This document shows positions 1 through 10,342 of a stretch of DNA of 64,000 bases, piece by piece. The position numbers and the translations under genes were made by a program. This stretch comes from Microdon myrmicae. Lineage: Eukaryota > Arthropoda > Insecta > Diptera > Syrphidae. The notes beneath the pieces were generated by a model, which saw nothing but the letters and a program-made list of their open reading frames with translations, had not been told where the DNA came from and ran no database searches. Location of the stretch: NCBI GenBank assembly GCA_963931805.1, contig OZ007499.1, positions 94,981,163 to 95,045,162 on the forward strand, given 5' to 3'. Every line of letters begins with the position of its first letter. Position 1 is the stretch's first letter.

Positions 1-1
1 A

Positions 2-1237
2 AATGAAGAAAGAAGATTAGAACAGAGACAAGCGCGCCGTTTTACAATCAGCAGACGCAGAGCAAATGATCAACAACGCCAACAGGTCCATCGATCATTT
101 ACATCTAATTCATTCCTGCGTCTAGCATTCGAGTATGAGCCCGATATTGAATATTATGCTCTTTCGAAAGTGGTAATTGGTGCTATGGATAAGGAATGTC
201 CTCATTGTCATGCTCTTAAGTTTAAAAACGAGCCAGCCGGGATGTGCTGTTCGTCAGGAAAGGTGCAATTACCAGCAATTGAGACACCACCTGAACCATT
301 AAATGGTTTACTTATCGGTACGGATCCAGATTCTAATCTGTTCCTAAAGTCAATTCGAACATTTAATTCATGTTTCCAAATGACATCGTTAGGAGCAACA
401 GAAATAGTTAACAATAATGCTATCAATGGTCAACAATTCAATTCAACATTCAAAATCAAAGGCCAAATTTATCACAAAGTGGGTTCATTGCTGCCAATGC
501 CAAACGGATCACCTAAATTTTTACAAATTTACTTCATGGGTGGTGAGGATGCACGCGTGGATGCACGTTGTGGCTATAATCACCTTAATTCACTTTTTGC
601 CAGGCGTATCATCGGCGACCTGGATGTTCTATTGAATGAGCACAATGAATTGTTAAAGATATTCAAATCACACATGCACAAATTACAAAGTGATAATCAC
701 GCTATTGTAATCAATCCTGATAAAACACCTGCTGGAGAGCACATTCGTAGATTTAATGCACCTGTTCTTGATGATGTTGCTGGAATCATAGTCGGCGATC
801 GTACAGCTACGCGGGAAATCGTGATTCGTAGAAGAAATAATAATCTACAGTTCATTGCTGATACACACCGCTCATATGACGCTCTCCAATATCCGCTAAT
901 GTTCTGGAAAGGCCAAGACGGGTATTGCGTAAATATTAAACAACGAGATCCCGCAACAGGAACTGAAACAATCAAGAATGTTAGTTCGAAGGATTATTAT
1001 GCGTATCGGTTGATGATCAGACGTGATCAGGACAACGTTATTCTACGATGCCGTGAGCTTTGTCAACAATTCATGGTCGACATGTATGTGAAGATAGAGA
1101 GCGAACGACTACGATACTTGCGATTTAATCAACAAAAGCTACGTGCGGAAGAGTACATTCAGCTGCGAGACGCTATTGTCAACAACGCCGATGCCGTCAA
1201 ATTGGTAATTTTGTCATTCTACCATCATCGTACATAG
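2..1237 (+). pseudogene. Helitron Rep-helicase, N-terminal block
   Basis: This is the region before the nuclease of a Helitron RepHel protein. The frame is open from base 2, so the first visible Met (170) is not the true start. The block carries the cysteine/histidine cluster CPHCHALKF...CCSSGKV and the later segments FLQIYFMGGEDARVDARCG, DHRSYDALQYPL-like and YYAYRLMIR, all typical of the helitron-like N domain. The frame ends at 1237 only because of a one-base slip near 1195-1205: the expected continuation (IGSPCHMQEY) is read in the next frame from about 1203. Confidence 0.9.
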
Positions 1238-1734
1238 GCAGTCCATGTCATATGCAAGAATATATACAAGACGCCTTGACTTACGTGCGAGAATATGGAC
1301 GGCCGTGTTTATTCATCACCTTCACATGTAATCCAAAATTGCCGGAGATCACATCCTTACTATTGCCTGGCCAAAACGCAATACACCGTCATGACATTAC
1401 AGCACGTGTTTTCAGACAAAAATTGAAGTCTCTAATTGATTTCATTACAAAGTTACATGTATTTGGTCCCACACGTTGCTGGATGTATTCCGTTGAATGG
1501 CAAAAGCGCGGATTACCTCATGCACACATTTTGGTATGGTTAATCGATAAAATACGTCCTGAAGAAATCGACAGTGTAATTTCTGCGGAAATTCCAGATC
1601 CGTCTACTGGCCAAATGCTGTTTGATATTGTTACTGCAAATATGATTCATGGCCCATGTGGCAATATGAATCGTTCATCACCTTGCATGGCAGACGGGAA
1701 ATGTACTAAAAGTTTTCCAAAAAAAATTCACTGA
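1203..1734 (+). pseudogene. Helitron Rep nuclease block (HUH motif)
   Basis: Rep endonuclease segment that nicks and joins Helitron ends. It contains YGRPCLFITFTCNPK followed by the metal-binding HUH signature in KRGLPHAHILVW (about 1507-1542), then HGPCGNMN...SPCM. Read from about 1203 it joins the preceding block without missing residues. It stops at 1734 after a run of A (1720-1726) that looks like a slippage frameshift; the next frame continues the protein. Confidence 0.9.
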
Positions 1735-3727
1735 CGATACGATCACAAATGTTGATGGATATCCAATATATCGTCGAAGAAATCCCGATAATGGAGGACA
1801 ATCTTTTGTTAAAAAGATCAATAACATAGACATTGACATTGATAACCGTTGGGTGGTCCCATATTCGCCTTTGCTGAGAAAAACATTCAATGCTCATATT
1901 AATGTCGAGTTCTGCAGTTCAGTGAAGAACATCAAATACATTTGCAAGTATGTAAATAAAGGCAGTGATATGGCTGTATTTCGCGTTGAAAATACCAATG
2001 TGAATGTTCCTCTGGTGAATAACAACGATGAAATAACGCTTTACCAAATTGGGCGGTACGTCAGTTCCAATGAAGCTATTTGGCGTATCTTTGGTTTCCC
2101 AATTCATGAACGAGATCCAGCTGTCATTCATTTAGCCGTCCATCTTGAAAACGGCCAGCGCGTATATTTCACGAGCGAGACAGCAATTGATCGTGCGATA
2201 AATCCACAAAAAACTACACTCACCGAATTTTTTGAATTGTGTAATCGTGCGGATGCTTTTGGTGCTTTTACACGAACATTACTCTATTCAGAAGTACCAC
2301 GTTATTTCACATGGGCACCAACAAAAAAATGGATGCCCCGTAAGCAAGGCACACCAATTGATGCATGTCCCGGTTTATTCAAATCAAACACCTTGGGACG
2401 AGTATTTACAGTTAATCCAAGGCAGACTGAGTGCTTTTATTTCCGGCTGTTGTTGGTTAATGTCACCGGCCCATTGTCATTTCAAGATATACGTAAAGTG
2501 AATGAGCAACACTATCCAACATATAAAGATGCATGCCTTGCACTCGGTTTACTGGAAGATGACAACCAGTGGGAATGTATGCTTGCTGAAGCAGGATTGA
2601 ACTGTACAGCAAGACAAATTCGTCTACTATTCGCTATAGTGTTGACTACATGTTTTCCGGCCAGAGCAGAGACATTATGGGATAATCACAAAGATTCAAT
2701 GACTGATGATATATTGCATCAACATCGTACACGATGCAATGATCTAACGATAGCATTCAGCGACACTATGTACAATGAAGCATTGATTGCTATTGAGGAT
2801 TTTTGCATTATTATTGCCAACTTACCTCTCAGTCATTTTGGTATGCATTCCCAAAATCGAAATGCATCTGATTTAATTAACACTGAATTGAATCGTGAAC
2901 TACAATACAATACTACGGAAATGGCAGCGATTGTTGCTCGCAATGTCCCACTAATGAATGACGAACAAAGAGCCATTTACGACCGTATCATGCTCGCAGT
3001 TGCGGCAGGAGAAGGGGGTTTCTTTTTCTTGGATGCACCAGGTGGAACTGGCAAAATATTCCTTATTTCGTTAATTCTCACCGAAGTACGATCAAATAAT
3101 GGCATCGCATTGGCTGTTGCATCATCTGGCATTGCGGCAACTTTATTGGATGGAGGTAGAACAGCTCATTCAGTATTTAAGCTGCCACTAAATATTCAAA
3201 ATAACCCAGACGCAGTGTGCAACATAAAAAAACAATGTTCCACGGCCACAGTACTGAAACAGTGTAAAATTATCATCTGGGACGAATGTACTATGGCGCA
3301 CAAACATTCGCTTGAGGCGTTGAACAGGACGTTGAAAGATATAAAAAATAACGACAAACTATTTGGCGGAACTTTGTTACTCCTTTCAGGTGATTTCAGA
3401 CAAACACTTCCTGTCATTCCACGTTCAACATACGCTGATGAGATCAACGCATGCTTAAAATCATCGCCACTGTGGCGTAATGTTGAAAAAGTACAACTGA
3501 AAGTAAATATGCGCGTTCAAATGCTTCAAGATCCATCTGCTGAAACATTCTCAAAACAACTATTAGATATCGGCGATGGAAAAGTTACTACAGATGAAAC
3601 TGGATGCATAAAATTACCAACCGATTTCTGCACAATCATTAGCAAGATGCTCTCATTGTCCAAATATTTCCCGATGTTCACAGACAATACACAAATCATG
3701 AGTGGCTGGCAGAAAGAGCAATTTTAG
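1721..3727 (+). pseudogene. Helitron Rep C-terminus and helicase core
   Basis: The frame is open from about 1721. It first gives the end of Rep with the tyrosine motif KYICKYVNKG (about 1935-1965), where the two Tyr residues are the nicking/joining nucleophiles in this family. A linker follows, then a PIF1-like SF1 helicase. Walker A reads APGGTGKIFLI, with Ile where the family has Thr directly after the lysine, which should damage ATP binding. Walker B is IIWDECTM, followed by LLLLSGDFRQTLPVI. The frame ends at 3727 through a frameshift near 3700; the next frame carries on (WLAERAILAAKN). Confidence 0.9.
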
Positions 3728-4557
3728 CAGCAAAAAATGTGGACGTCAACGAATTGAATCTTAAGATACAAGATTTATTGCCAGGAGACTTGGTGTCATA
3801 CAAATCTATTGATACAGTTTGCGATACCACCGAAGCTGTGAATTATCCAACAGAGTTTTTAAACTCATTGGATCTACCAGGCATGCCACCATATAATTTA
3901 CAACTGAAGGTTGGATCTCCGGTTATTTTGCTTCGTAATTTGAACCCACCACAGTTGTGCAGCGGCACGCGATTAGTTATTAAAAAATTATTGAAAAATT
4001 TTGTTGAAGCCATCATTTTAAATGGCAAATTCCGAGGTGAAAATATATTACTACCGCGAATCCCTATTATACCCACAGATGTACCAATTCAATTTAAACG
4101 CCTTCAATTTCCAATTAGATTGGCATTTGCAGTGACTATCAATAAGTCTCAAGGCCAAACGATGTCTGTCTGTGGTTTAGATTTGAGCACATCATGTTTT
4201 TCACACCTAGCTCGAATGAGCGAAGAGGACCCTGCCCGGAAAGTCCTTTGTGGCAGGATGTATGGAAGGAGACAGCGCGGCAGACCTTGTCTGCGATGGA
4301 GGGATGGCGTAGACCAGGACGCCCAGAGCCTGGGAGTGCTAAACTGGCTGACATCGGCTCGAAATCGGGACCGGTGGAGAGATTTGTTAAATAAGGCCAA
4401 GACCGGATCCCGGTTGTAGTGCCGATGATGATGATGATGATGACATCATGTTTTTCACACGGCGTGCTCTCGAGTGGGCAAACCATCCAGTTTGTTTGTG
4501 TTAGCTAAAGATGGGAAAACAAAAAATATTGTACACTCTGTTGCATTAAGAGACTGA
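3703..4557 (+). pseudogene. Helitron helicase C-terminal block, interrupted
   Basis: Continuation of the PIF1-type helicase: PPYNLQLKVGSPVILLRNL, then RLQFPIRLAFAVTINKSQGQTM, which is helicase motif VI-like. At 4206 the coding sequence is interrupted by an RTE-A fragment (4207-4442). After the second copy of the target duplication (4443-4460) the protein end is recognisable (CSRVGKPSS to the stop at 4555-4557). About five to six codons are missing between the FSHG-like site and CSRVGK. The downstream amino acids seen directly after the insertion are LINE sequence. Confidence 0.85.
4207..4442 (+). mobile_element. RTE-A LINE, 5'-truncated 3' fragment in Helitron
   Basis: The last 236 bp of the RTE-A retrotransposon. 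It encodes the C-terminal tail (LARMSEEDPARKVLCGRMYG ... NRDRWRDLLNKAKTGSRL) and ends in TTGTAGTGCC plus (GAT)n. An 18-bp target duplication, ACATCATGTTTTTCACAC, lies at 4189-4206 and 4443-4460, so the insertion is unambiguous and postdates the Helitron. Confidence 0.95.
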
Positions 4558-4766
4558 TATTGTTTTTTAGTAATATTGTCATAATTAGTGATATGTACAT
4601 ACATTTAATAAATTTAAAAAATAAGTGTTTGGTGGTTTGTTTTTTTTATATTCCGTTATCATCGACAATGCTCCATGCCTTTTCCACTCATATACCGAAT
4701 CCTCATACACTTTCAATAAGTTTGTCATTTTTTTCTACCTAAACAATCCCTAGAAATAATGTATAT

Positions 4767-4795
4767 GGCAAAACGAAGTTTGCCGGGTCAACTGG
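4767..4795 (+). other. Helitron 3' terminal hairpin and CTRR end
   Basis: The stem GGCAAA / TTTGCC (4767-4784) is followed by GGGTCAACTGG, ending CTGG at 4792-4795 and then T. This matches the family rule of a short hairpin just upstream of a CTRR end inserted at an A|T site. Confidence 0.88.
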
Positions 4796-5018
4796 TAATA
4801 ATTATAAAATGATTAAGGGAAAACTACAAGAAAAAACCCTTATTTGAATCTTAAGACTAATATTGCGCAGGTTTCCGGTTATTTTATGTAATAATGACCC
4901 CGATAGAATTTTCATAGACAGAGTACATAAGTAGTGATTTAGAATAACGCAAGACGGGAAACGAGAACATTGTCAAAAAAAGAACAATTGACGAAGAAGT
5001 TTCGATTGATTTTGTCAA
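4796..5018 (-). repeat. LINE-B 3' UTR fragment hosting the Helitron
   Basis: About 215 bp match 22072-22287 closely, including the runs ATGATTAAGGGAAAACTACA and GACGAAGAAGTTTCGATTGA. The second copy lies directly downstream of a Jockey-like RT on the minus strand, so this is a 3' UTR fragment. The Helitron end abuts it at T4796, indicating that the Helitron landed inside this LINE copy. Confidence 0.75.
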
Positions 5019-5396
5019 TAAGAAATTCTTTTATACACGTGCAGAAAAAGGGTTGTTTGACATCAGCGCACAACACACACGGAAGGAAAGGGGACATTTT
5101 TAAAGTGTGAAATGTGTGCGAGTGAAAATTAAAAGTGGGCTACAGTCATCGATATACATGATACGTCTTAAAATCCAATAAGTTTGGATGGAAATCGTGC
5201 TGAGATGTTCCGCCAGATGTCTTGTCTTTTTTTTGTCTCTATTATTTTCCAAATGGCGATCAACCGGCGGCACTCTTTGAATATCGTTATCACTCGGTGT
5301 ACAGGACGCGAGTCAATCACGCCACTTTTGAAATTGTCTTTTTTTTAACATACTGTGTTTATTTGACCAATAATCAATGTTTACATTAAGTACTAC
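5019..5396. other. Unassigned stretch
   Basis: AT-rich DNA with short homopolymers. I see no credible coding frame or repeat relationship within the window. Confidence 0.5.
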
Positions 5397-5546
5397 ATCA
5401 TCATCATCATCATCGGCACTACAACCGGGATCTGGTCTTGGCCTTATTTAGCAAGTTTCTCCACCGGTATCCGGTCCATATCCGAAACTTGTTAAATTGT
5501 CCATAATAATTCGTTTTTCCGGGCAAAGTTATTAGCCTTTAGCCAA
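5397..5546 (-). mobile_element. Short RTE-A deletion derivative with long junction
   Basis: Read on the minus strand, this has the RTE-A 5' UTR block (GGCTAATAACTTTGCCCGG, AATTATTATGGACAATTTAACAAG, then GATATGGACCGGATAC). This is joined directly to the RTE-A 3' end (CCGGTGGAGAAACTTGCTAAATAAGGCC ... GTAGTGCCGATGATG). No tRNA head is visible. It retains more sequence from both sides of the fusion than the SINE copies do, so it shows how the SINE body could have arisen. I could not find a target duplication. Confidence 0.8.
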
Positions 5547-5928
5547 AATTGTAACCGACGAAAAAACAACAACCTTCCTTCCAATAGGTTTCTATGAAGC
5601 AGGTGTATATTTTCTTCGATTGTTGTTTGTCTTGGATATCATTGCTAATAGTGTATGTCGTTATAGTTTGATTTGGCTATAATAGCTGTTAAATGCCACT
5701 TGTGGATGAAACACAACTGAGGAGAGTGCAGCAGCTAAATATATAGGTGACGCGGTTAGGGCTTGTTATTATTGCCCATGTTTTTCCAGTTGGTGAGCGG
5801 GATATCATTTTAAGAGTAACTATTGAATTAAACGGGGACAAATCGCAAAAATACGCAGGCAATCGAAACTAATAAAATATGTGGGGAAAAATCGAGGAGC
5901 GAGCACAGCACCATTGCATCCTCTTTTA
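5547..5928. other. Unassigned stretch
   Basis: No gene or repeat recognised. Confidence 0.45.
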
Positions 5929-6115
5929 TTATTATTATTATTATTATTAGACTTCTCTCGGGAGAGGCGAACCTATAGCGCCGAGTGGGCGCCCCGAGAT
6001 GCCACCAAATAACTTGCAGTTCTTTTTGAATAGTTGCAGGTTGTAACCCTCCGGAAACACTCGCGTGGGAAGGGCAGCTTCCCCGCTCTGTAACGGATGT
6101 TACGTGCGGCTTCCG
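5929..6115 (-). repeat. LINE 3' end with (TAA)n tail
   Basis: The (ATT)n run at 5929-5950 reads as (TAA)n on the minus strand. It follows GC-richer sequence that looks like the end of a LINE coding region and 3' UTR. TAA-repeat tails are typical of I-type LINEs. The clade assignment is inference. Confidence 0.45.
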
Positions 6116-6178
6116 CCATCTCCATCATTTGTTCTTTTTAATATAATTTAGTAATAGATGGTAAGGTGGTGAAAAAAA

Positions 6179-6235
6179 CACACGATCCACATGTTGAATA
6201 TGCGAACATACTCTTGTTCGAGTGTGGATCGTGTG
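6179..6235. repeat. Perfect inverted repeat
   Basis: The 13-bp arms CACACGATCCACA (6179-6191) and its exact reverse complement (6223-6235) enclose a second, inner hairpin (CGAACA...TGTTCG). Function unknown. The flanks to 7110 hold GA-rich and AT-rich DNA with no recognised gene. Confidence 0.8.
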
Positions 6236-7116
6236 GAAGTTAGATCTCTTTTTCGGAGTGGATGGAGATGGAGAGAGAGAGAAAGGTTCTTTTTGTGTAC
6301 TTGACGAAGAGGAAGGAGAAGGTTGTTGCCGTTTGTTGATGGTTTTGTTAAAGACTGTTTTTTTTTTTTTGATTCCGTTGTGAATGTTTTTTGGTGCAGT
6401 TCGGCTTACGGTTGAAGAAGGAAGGAACGTGAATTTTCCCGTTTTTCTTTGAAGAAGCATTGTAAAGAAAAGGTTTAAAAATTAAAAGAGATTGGATAAA
6501 TTGTAAAGAAGCAAGAATTAAAATTAAAAAAGATATTGAAAAAGTACTTCGGACAATTTGGTTTACTATAGATTTCAATCCAAAAATTTATAAGCAGTAT
6601 ACTATCCAAAGAATTGGAGAATGAAGCAGAGAGGGGTATTTTCCCTGTCCAGATTGAATCAAATAAATTGAACCAGGCGAGACATTTGAGGCTCCACAAG
6701 GTAGTACCCGAGAAATTGGTAACCGCAGCCGGAGGGAAAGCTGCTGCACAGACCTGAGCCGATCACAGTAGGATTGCTGAACTAGGCACCAAGGGAAGGA
6801 AAAACAGGATTGCTGAATTAGTCAGTTTATTTCAGTAAAGAAAAAAAACAGGTAACCAATTTATACATATATCAAATTTTCTGTGGCGAAAACGTCACAC
6901 GGAACGAGTTCTGATGCAGGAATGTTCGTGCCATCGGGAGATGAACCGCAAACTGGTGCGATCCGTCGGATTGTCTTGTGGATCGCACATAAGCCGAATT
7001 GCGTGGAACAATACCACGAATCTCCGAAGAACAGTACCCGTGATAATATCTGTAAAACAGACAGAGGTCGGCTACGCGCCTTCGATGTAATAGCGAGTGT
7101 AGTCCCGAAGTAAGCG

Positions 7117-7363
7117 TATAGCGTTAAGCAAGGATAGTGAAGAAGGTGAATTGAACACACGATGAAACGATTGAAAAGCGAAGACTACTGACCGTGTTTT
7201 ATATTTGATTTCCAAACTCGACTATATTCCACTCGTATGAATTATTTTTATTTTATCGCTTGGTATACGGTTCTGATGTATTTTTCTTATTCGATTTTTT
7301 TTCGTTCAGTGTTCTTCACTATTTTTGCTTGTGAATTGTGTGTATCTGTTAGAATCGCTACAA
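7117..7363 (+). repeat. R1 interspersed repeat, copy 1
   Basis: About 245 bp related to 46750-47002 (minus), 49534-49804 (plus) and part of 7898-8015 (minus). Shared landmarks are ATAGTGAAGAA near one end, CTCGACTATATTCCACT in the middle, GTATACGGTTCTGATGTATTTT, and TTCACTATTTTTG...TCGCTACA at the other end. Its two ends are partly inverted copies (ATAGTGAAGAA / TTCACTAT). It could be a foldback or MITE-like element, or part of an LTR. Confidence 0.7.
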
Positions 7364-7497
7364 GCGCCCAGTGGGCGATAAAACGAACATGTGGTTCGCT
7401 TTATGGCCCAAGAATACAAGAAACAAGTGCTTTAGAACAATGCTTGGAACACTATCTATTTCAGAATAATTCTTGTCCTTAAGGGATCTAAGGATGT

Positions 7498-7697
7498 CCG
7501 TTTTTGTTTTTGTTTTATATCCACATTTATTTAACAAATTAATTACATATTTTTCTTAAGACTAAATGTTAATTTCTATTTTACAAATATCACTCCTTAC
7601 ATTAACTTACTGACTCTTCGCAAGCACTCTAAATTATACATTATTATTTTTCTTATGCCTTTCTGCGTACAATAGCACAATAGCTGTTTTTATCATC
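7498..7697 (-). repeat. LINE-C 3' UTR copy, cut by the gap
   Basis: On the minus strand an AATAAA signal and an A-rich tail (CAAAAACAAAAAC) end at 7498. The sequence is shared with 10767-10952 and 46444-46555 (landmarks: CACTCTAAAT, TTGCCTTTC, CGTACAAT). The upstream part is lost in the assembly gap. Confidence 0.7.
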
Positions 7698-7897
7698 NNN
7701 NNNNNNNNNNNNNNNNNNNNNNNNNNNNNNNNNNNNNNNNNNNNNNNNNNNNNNNNNNNNNNNNNNNNNNNNNNNNNNNNNNNNNNNNNNNNNNNNNNNN
7801 NNNNNNNNNNNNNNNNNNNNNNNNNNNNNNNNNNNNNNNNNNNNNNNNNNNNNNNNNNNNNNNNNNNNNNNNNNNNNNNNNNNNNNNNNNNNNNNNN
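7698..7897. other. Assembly gap, 200 N
   Basis: Exactly 200 consecutive N. The round number suggests a placeholder of unknown true size. Confidence 0.99.
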
Positions 7898-8015
7898 CGA
7901 CTTCGTATACGCCGCAGTAGCCTGATATGTTGAGCATTGGTTTCTTTCAGTGATTCTAACCGTTATAGCGTCGGTTCGAATTACACGTTCTTCATTATCG
8001 TCGCAACCGTTGTAG
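7898..8015 (-). repeat. R1 repeat, partial copy 2
   Basis: Matches the end of R1 seen at 46905-47002 (GTAGCCTG, ATAGCGTC, GTTCGAAT, TTCTTCA). It is truncated by the gap. It may belong to the same insertion as copy 1, in opposite orientation across the gap. Confidence 0.6.
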
Positions 8016-9230
8016 TCCCATACCTCTACACATGGTGAAACTGCTTAGGTCGGTTATTCGTTTGAAATGCAACTGATTGCGCGACCGATACCAAGCGTGT
8101 GATCTGGGTTTCCCAGTGGCACAACAACCTATACGGTATAAATGTTCGGCTCGGATGTCAAAGACTGATCCAGGGTGTTTGGACAATCACCTCGGGCATC
8201 CGACACTCGCGTAGGTTCCTCCACAAGTAGACCAAAATCGCGGCTAACTGCGAAGATCTCCACCAACCTCCCCTCGTCGGTTCTGTTAGAATGCACCCAG
8301 CCCGAATTTGTACATTAAAGACGCCAAGGACAACAATCTTAGAGGCCGGGTGGTTGATCTGTATCCAGTCCACGGTACGTGAAAGATGTTCGAAAAATGG
8401 GAGCAGTATAAATAACAAGGAAATTTAACAGAATTCCTCAGCATGACCCTCAACCAGATGATGTCCATGTTATTGGGTTCTAATGCACCCATCTTTTGGC
8501 GACCCCAATTGGATGGCGTGAAGACGCACTGACGACCCTTAAAACGGAATCTCGAATGTAAATAGTATACTGAGCAACGAAGATATGCCGAATCAGTTGA
8601 CGAATCGACCTGGGTCTCAGTTAGGGCAAGTGTATCACATTTCGCTGTTTCCAGATATTGGTGGGCGGCGTTCACATTCGTATTGGTGAAATCGATGCCC
8701 AAGATATTACAAAATGCTGTTATCAGTCGAACGTTGACAGAGTCTGGAGATTGAGCCCGATTACATTCATATTCGTGGAACCGATTTCGCCGATATTGTA
8801 AAATGCCGTTATTAGTCGAATATCGACAAAGCTTCGAGAACGAACCCGATTACGCGATACCGAATTTCTTAAAGTTCCGGTTATTTATCAAAAAATGTGC
8901 ATGATGTTCCCCCTGACATAGCCCCCCGAGATCCGAATGGGAAACTAGTTTACCTGTGGAATTCTTTATCTCATAAGGTACCACCATGACTTATTTCCGT
9001 GTCAGTCCAGGGCATCAGTCATAGATCCGAAACATAGTCGAAGATTTCTCTCGGCTATATCGCGGAATGTGGACCGTGACGGGGTGGTATCTCACCTTGG
9101 GTCCGACAACCAGCTAAACCAACCTTTTCTCGAACCGGTCCATCAGCCAAGTGTCGAAAGATGGCCAGGGAATTCTCCCGACCATTTTACGGAGCCTATA
9201 GCTTGATGGGGTGGTATTTCACCGGGGGAA
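8016..9230 (-). pseudogene. LINE-D, 5' region and endonuclease fragments
   Basis: Remnant of a non-LTR retrotransposon on the minus strand. The segment 8158-8702 encodes broken pieces of an APE-type endonuclease, including LALTETQVDSSTDSAYLRCS and YDLHSRFRFKG-like sequence. The same motifs occur in a better copy at 39943-40940. The region 8703-9230 is non-coding and matches 40980-41430, so it is the shared 5' region of the family. Several frame breaks are present; no RT part follows. Confidence 0.75.
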
Positions 9231-9660
9231 ATGGGTGCTGGGACCCCATCTAGCACTCAGCGAGTATTTATTAAAGTGAGGGGATTGGCACCCCTGTTGG
9301 ATCATTTTTGGACTAAGTTAAAAAGTTTGGGCGAATAACTGAACGTGTTGACATTTAGCTATATGTTCAAAGTAATGAAGCCACTGAAAATGATGCATAT
9401 TAAAATCGCAACTTACGACAAGTCGACCGAGCTATGAGTATATTCTAACGCCCTACTCCCAGGGTATTTTGTATTTGGTATTATTTCGTATATCCATCTT
9501 CCTACGACAGCTGTGTCTCATTTCTGTTGATGGAAAGTAATAAAAAAGGAAAACAAGACGAGAAATAAGGGAAAAAAGCATATTCCTCACCCGGAATTTG
9601 TTGAAACCTACTCACACGGCGATGTATCATACTCACCTTATAGAAAAATAAAACAAAGAG
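9231..9660. other. Unassigned stretch with short LINE-D-linked motif
   Basis: Only a short motif (AGTATATTCTAACGC, near 9438 and 41478) is shared with the flank of the other LINE-D copy. Nothing else is recognised. Confidence 0.4.
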
Positions 9661-9676
9661 CAACAGTAAAAAGATT

Positions 9677-9958
9677 CATCATCATCATCAAATATGATTT
9701 GTCGCCCTGAAAAAATTAATTTATAATATAGAAAGATATGATTTTGGACTCATACTATTGCGGTCTAAAATTATCGCCCAGTGAAACACCACCCCATCAC
9801 GCCTTAGGCTCCATGAAATGATCGGGGGAAATCCCTGGCCATCTTTCGGAGCTTGATACAACCGGGATCCGGTCTTGGCCTTATTTAGCAAGTCCCGAGG
9901 CTTGTTAAATTTTCCATATTAATTTGCTTTTCCGGGCAAGGTTATTAGCCTTGCGCCA
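9677..9958 (-). mobile_element. RTE-A deletion derivative with nested insert
   Basis: Flanked by a perfect 12-bp target duplication, AGTAAAAAGATT (9665-9676 and 9959-9970). Minus strand: it starts at CTTGGCGCAAGG (the RTE-A 5' end, no tRNA head), continues through GAAAATTTAACAAGCCTC into the 3' end GGCCAAGACCGGATCCCGG, and terminates in (ATG)n. The tail is interrupted at about 9691-9848 by a foreign 158-bp piece. That piece contains a repeat shared with 19767-19843 and a plus-strand fragment of the LINE-D 5' region. Confidence 0.85.
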
Positions 9959-10114
9959 AGTAAAAAGATTAAACTCCCAAAATACTGTTACTTTACTGAT
10001 AATCTCATTCGCACTATAATAATTCACAGTTTAGTGGTATAAAAATTACTGACATATATATTAAAGGGATTGTTCAATTGCCTTCGTGCGCTCGTCAGAA
10101 GTTCACGATATATA

Positions 10115-10309
10115 CAAGGTGGCGCAAAATTAATCACCCTATCGGGAGATGTTATAATTTTTGCAAATGGCGCCGTACGTCAATCATATTTGACATTTGT
10201 GAACTAGAAAAAATTGTAAAGATTTCCATCGCTGAAAAAATTTTTTTTTTTATTTAGTAAAAAAGTAATTCAAAAACAAAATTGGATGATTAATTTTGCG
10301 CCGCCTTTT
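10115..10309. mobile_element. Mariner-type MITE
   Basis: A 195-bp element with imperfect terminal inverted repeats (GGTGGCGCAAAATTAATCA at one end, GGCGGCGCAAAATTAATCA at the other, inverted). It is bounded by TA on both sides (10113-10114 and 10310-10311), as expected for Tc1/mariner insertion. It has no coding capacity. Confidence 0.85.
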
Positions 10310-10342
10310 ACATTTCTAATGTACGTATCATCATCATCGGCA

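Larger units (their letters stand above)
1..4795 (+). mobile_element. Helitron, 3' portion, inactivated
   Basis: Rolling-circle DNA transposon encoding a Rep/helicase protein. The 5' end lies outside the window, because the reading frame is already open at base 2. Coding blocks run in order: N-terminal region, HUH Rep nuclease, PIF1-type helicase. They fall in shifting frames with breaks near 1200, 1720 and 3700. An RTE-A fragment sits at 4207-4442, and a few codons are missing just after it. The 3' end shows the expected hairpin and a CTGG terminus (CTRR rule) at 4792-4795, followed by T. The many frame breaks make it a dead copy. Basis: motifs and terminus are seen; mechanism is family knowledge. 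Confidence 0.93.

Noticed and set aside
6125..6699. Minus-strand frames rich in Ser, Phe and Lys
   Set aside because: Low-complexity translation of GA-rich and AT-rich DNA; no motif and no supporting context.
6883..7113. A 76-codon plus-strand frame (MAKTSHGTSSDAGMFVPSGD...)
   Set aside because: No recognisable domain, no homologous copy in the window, and short; it could be chance.
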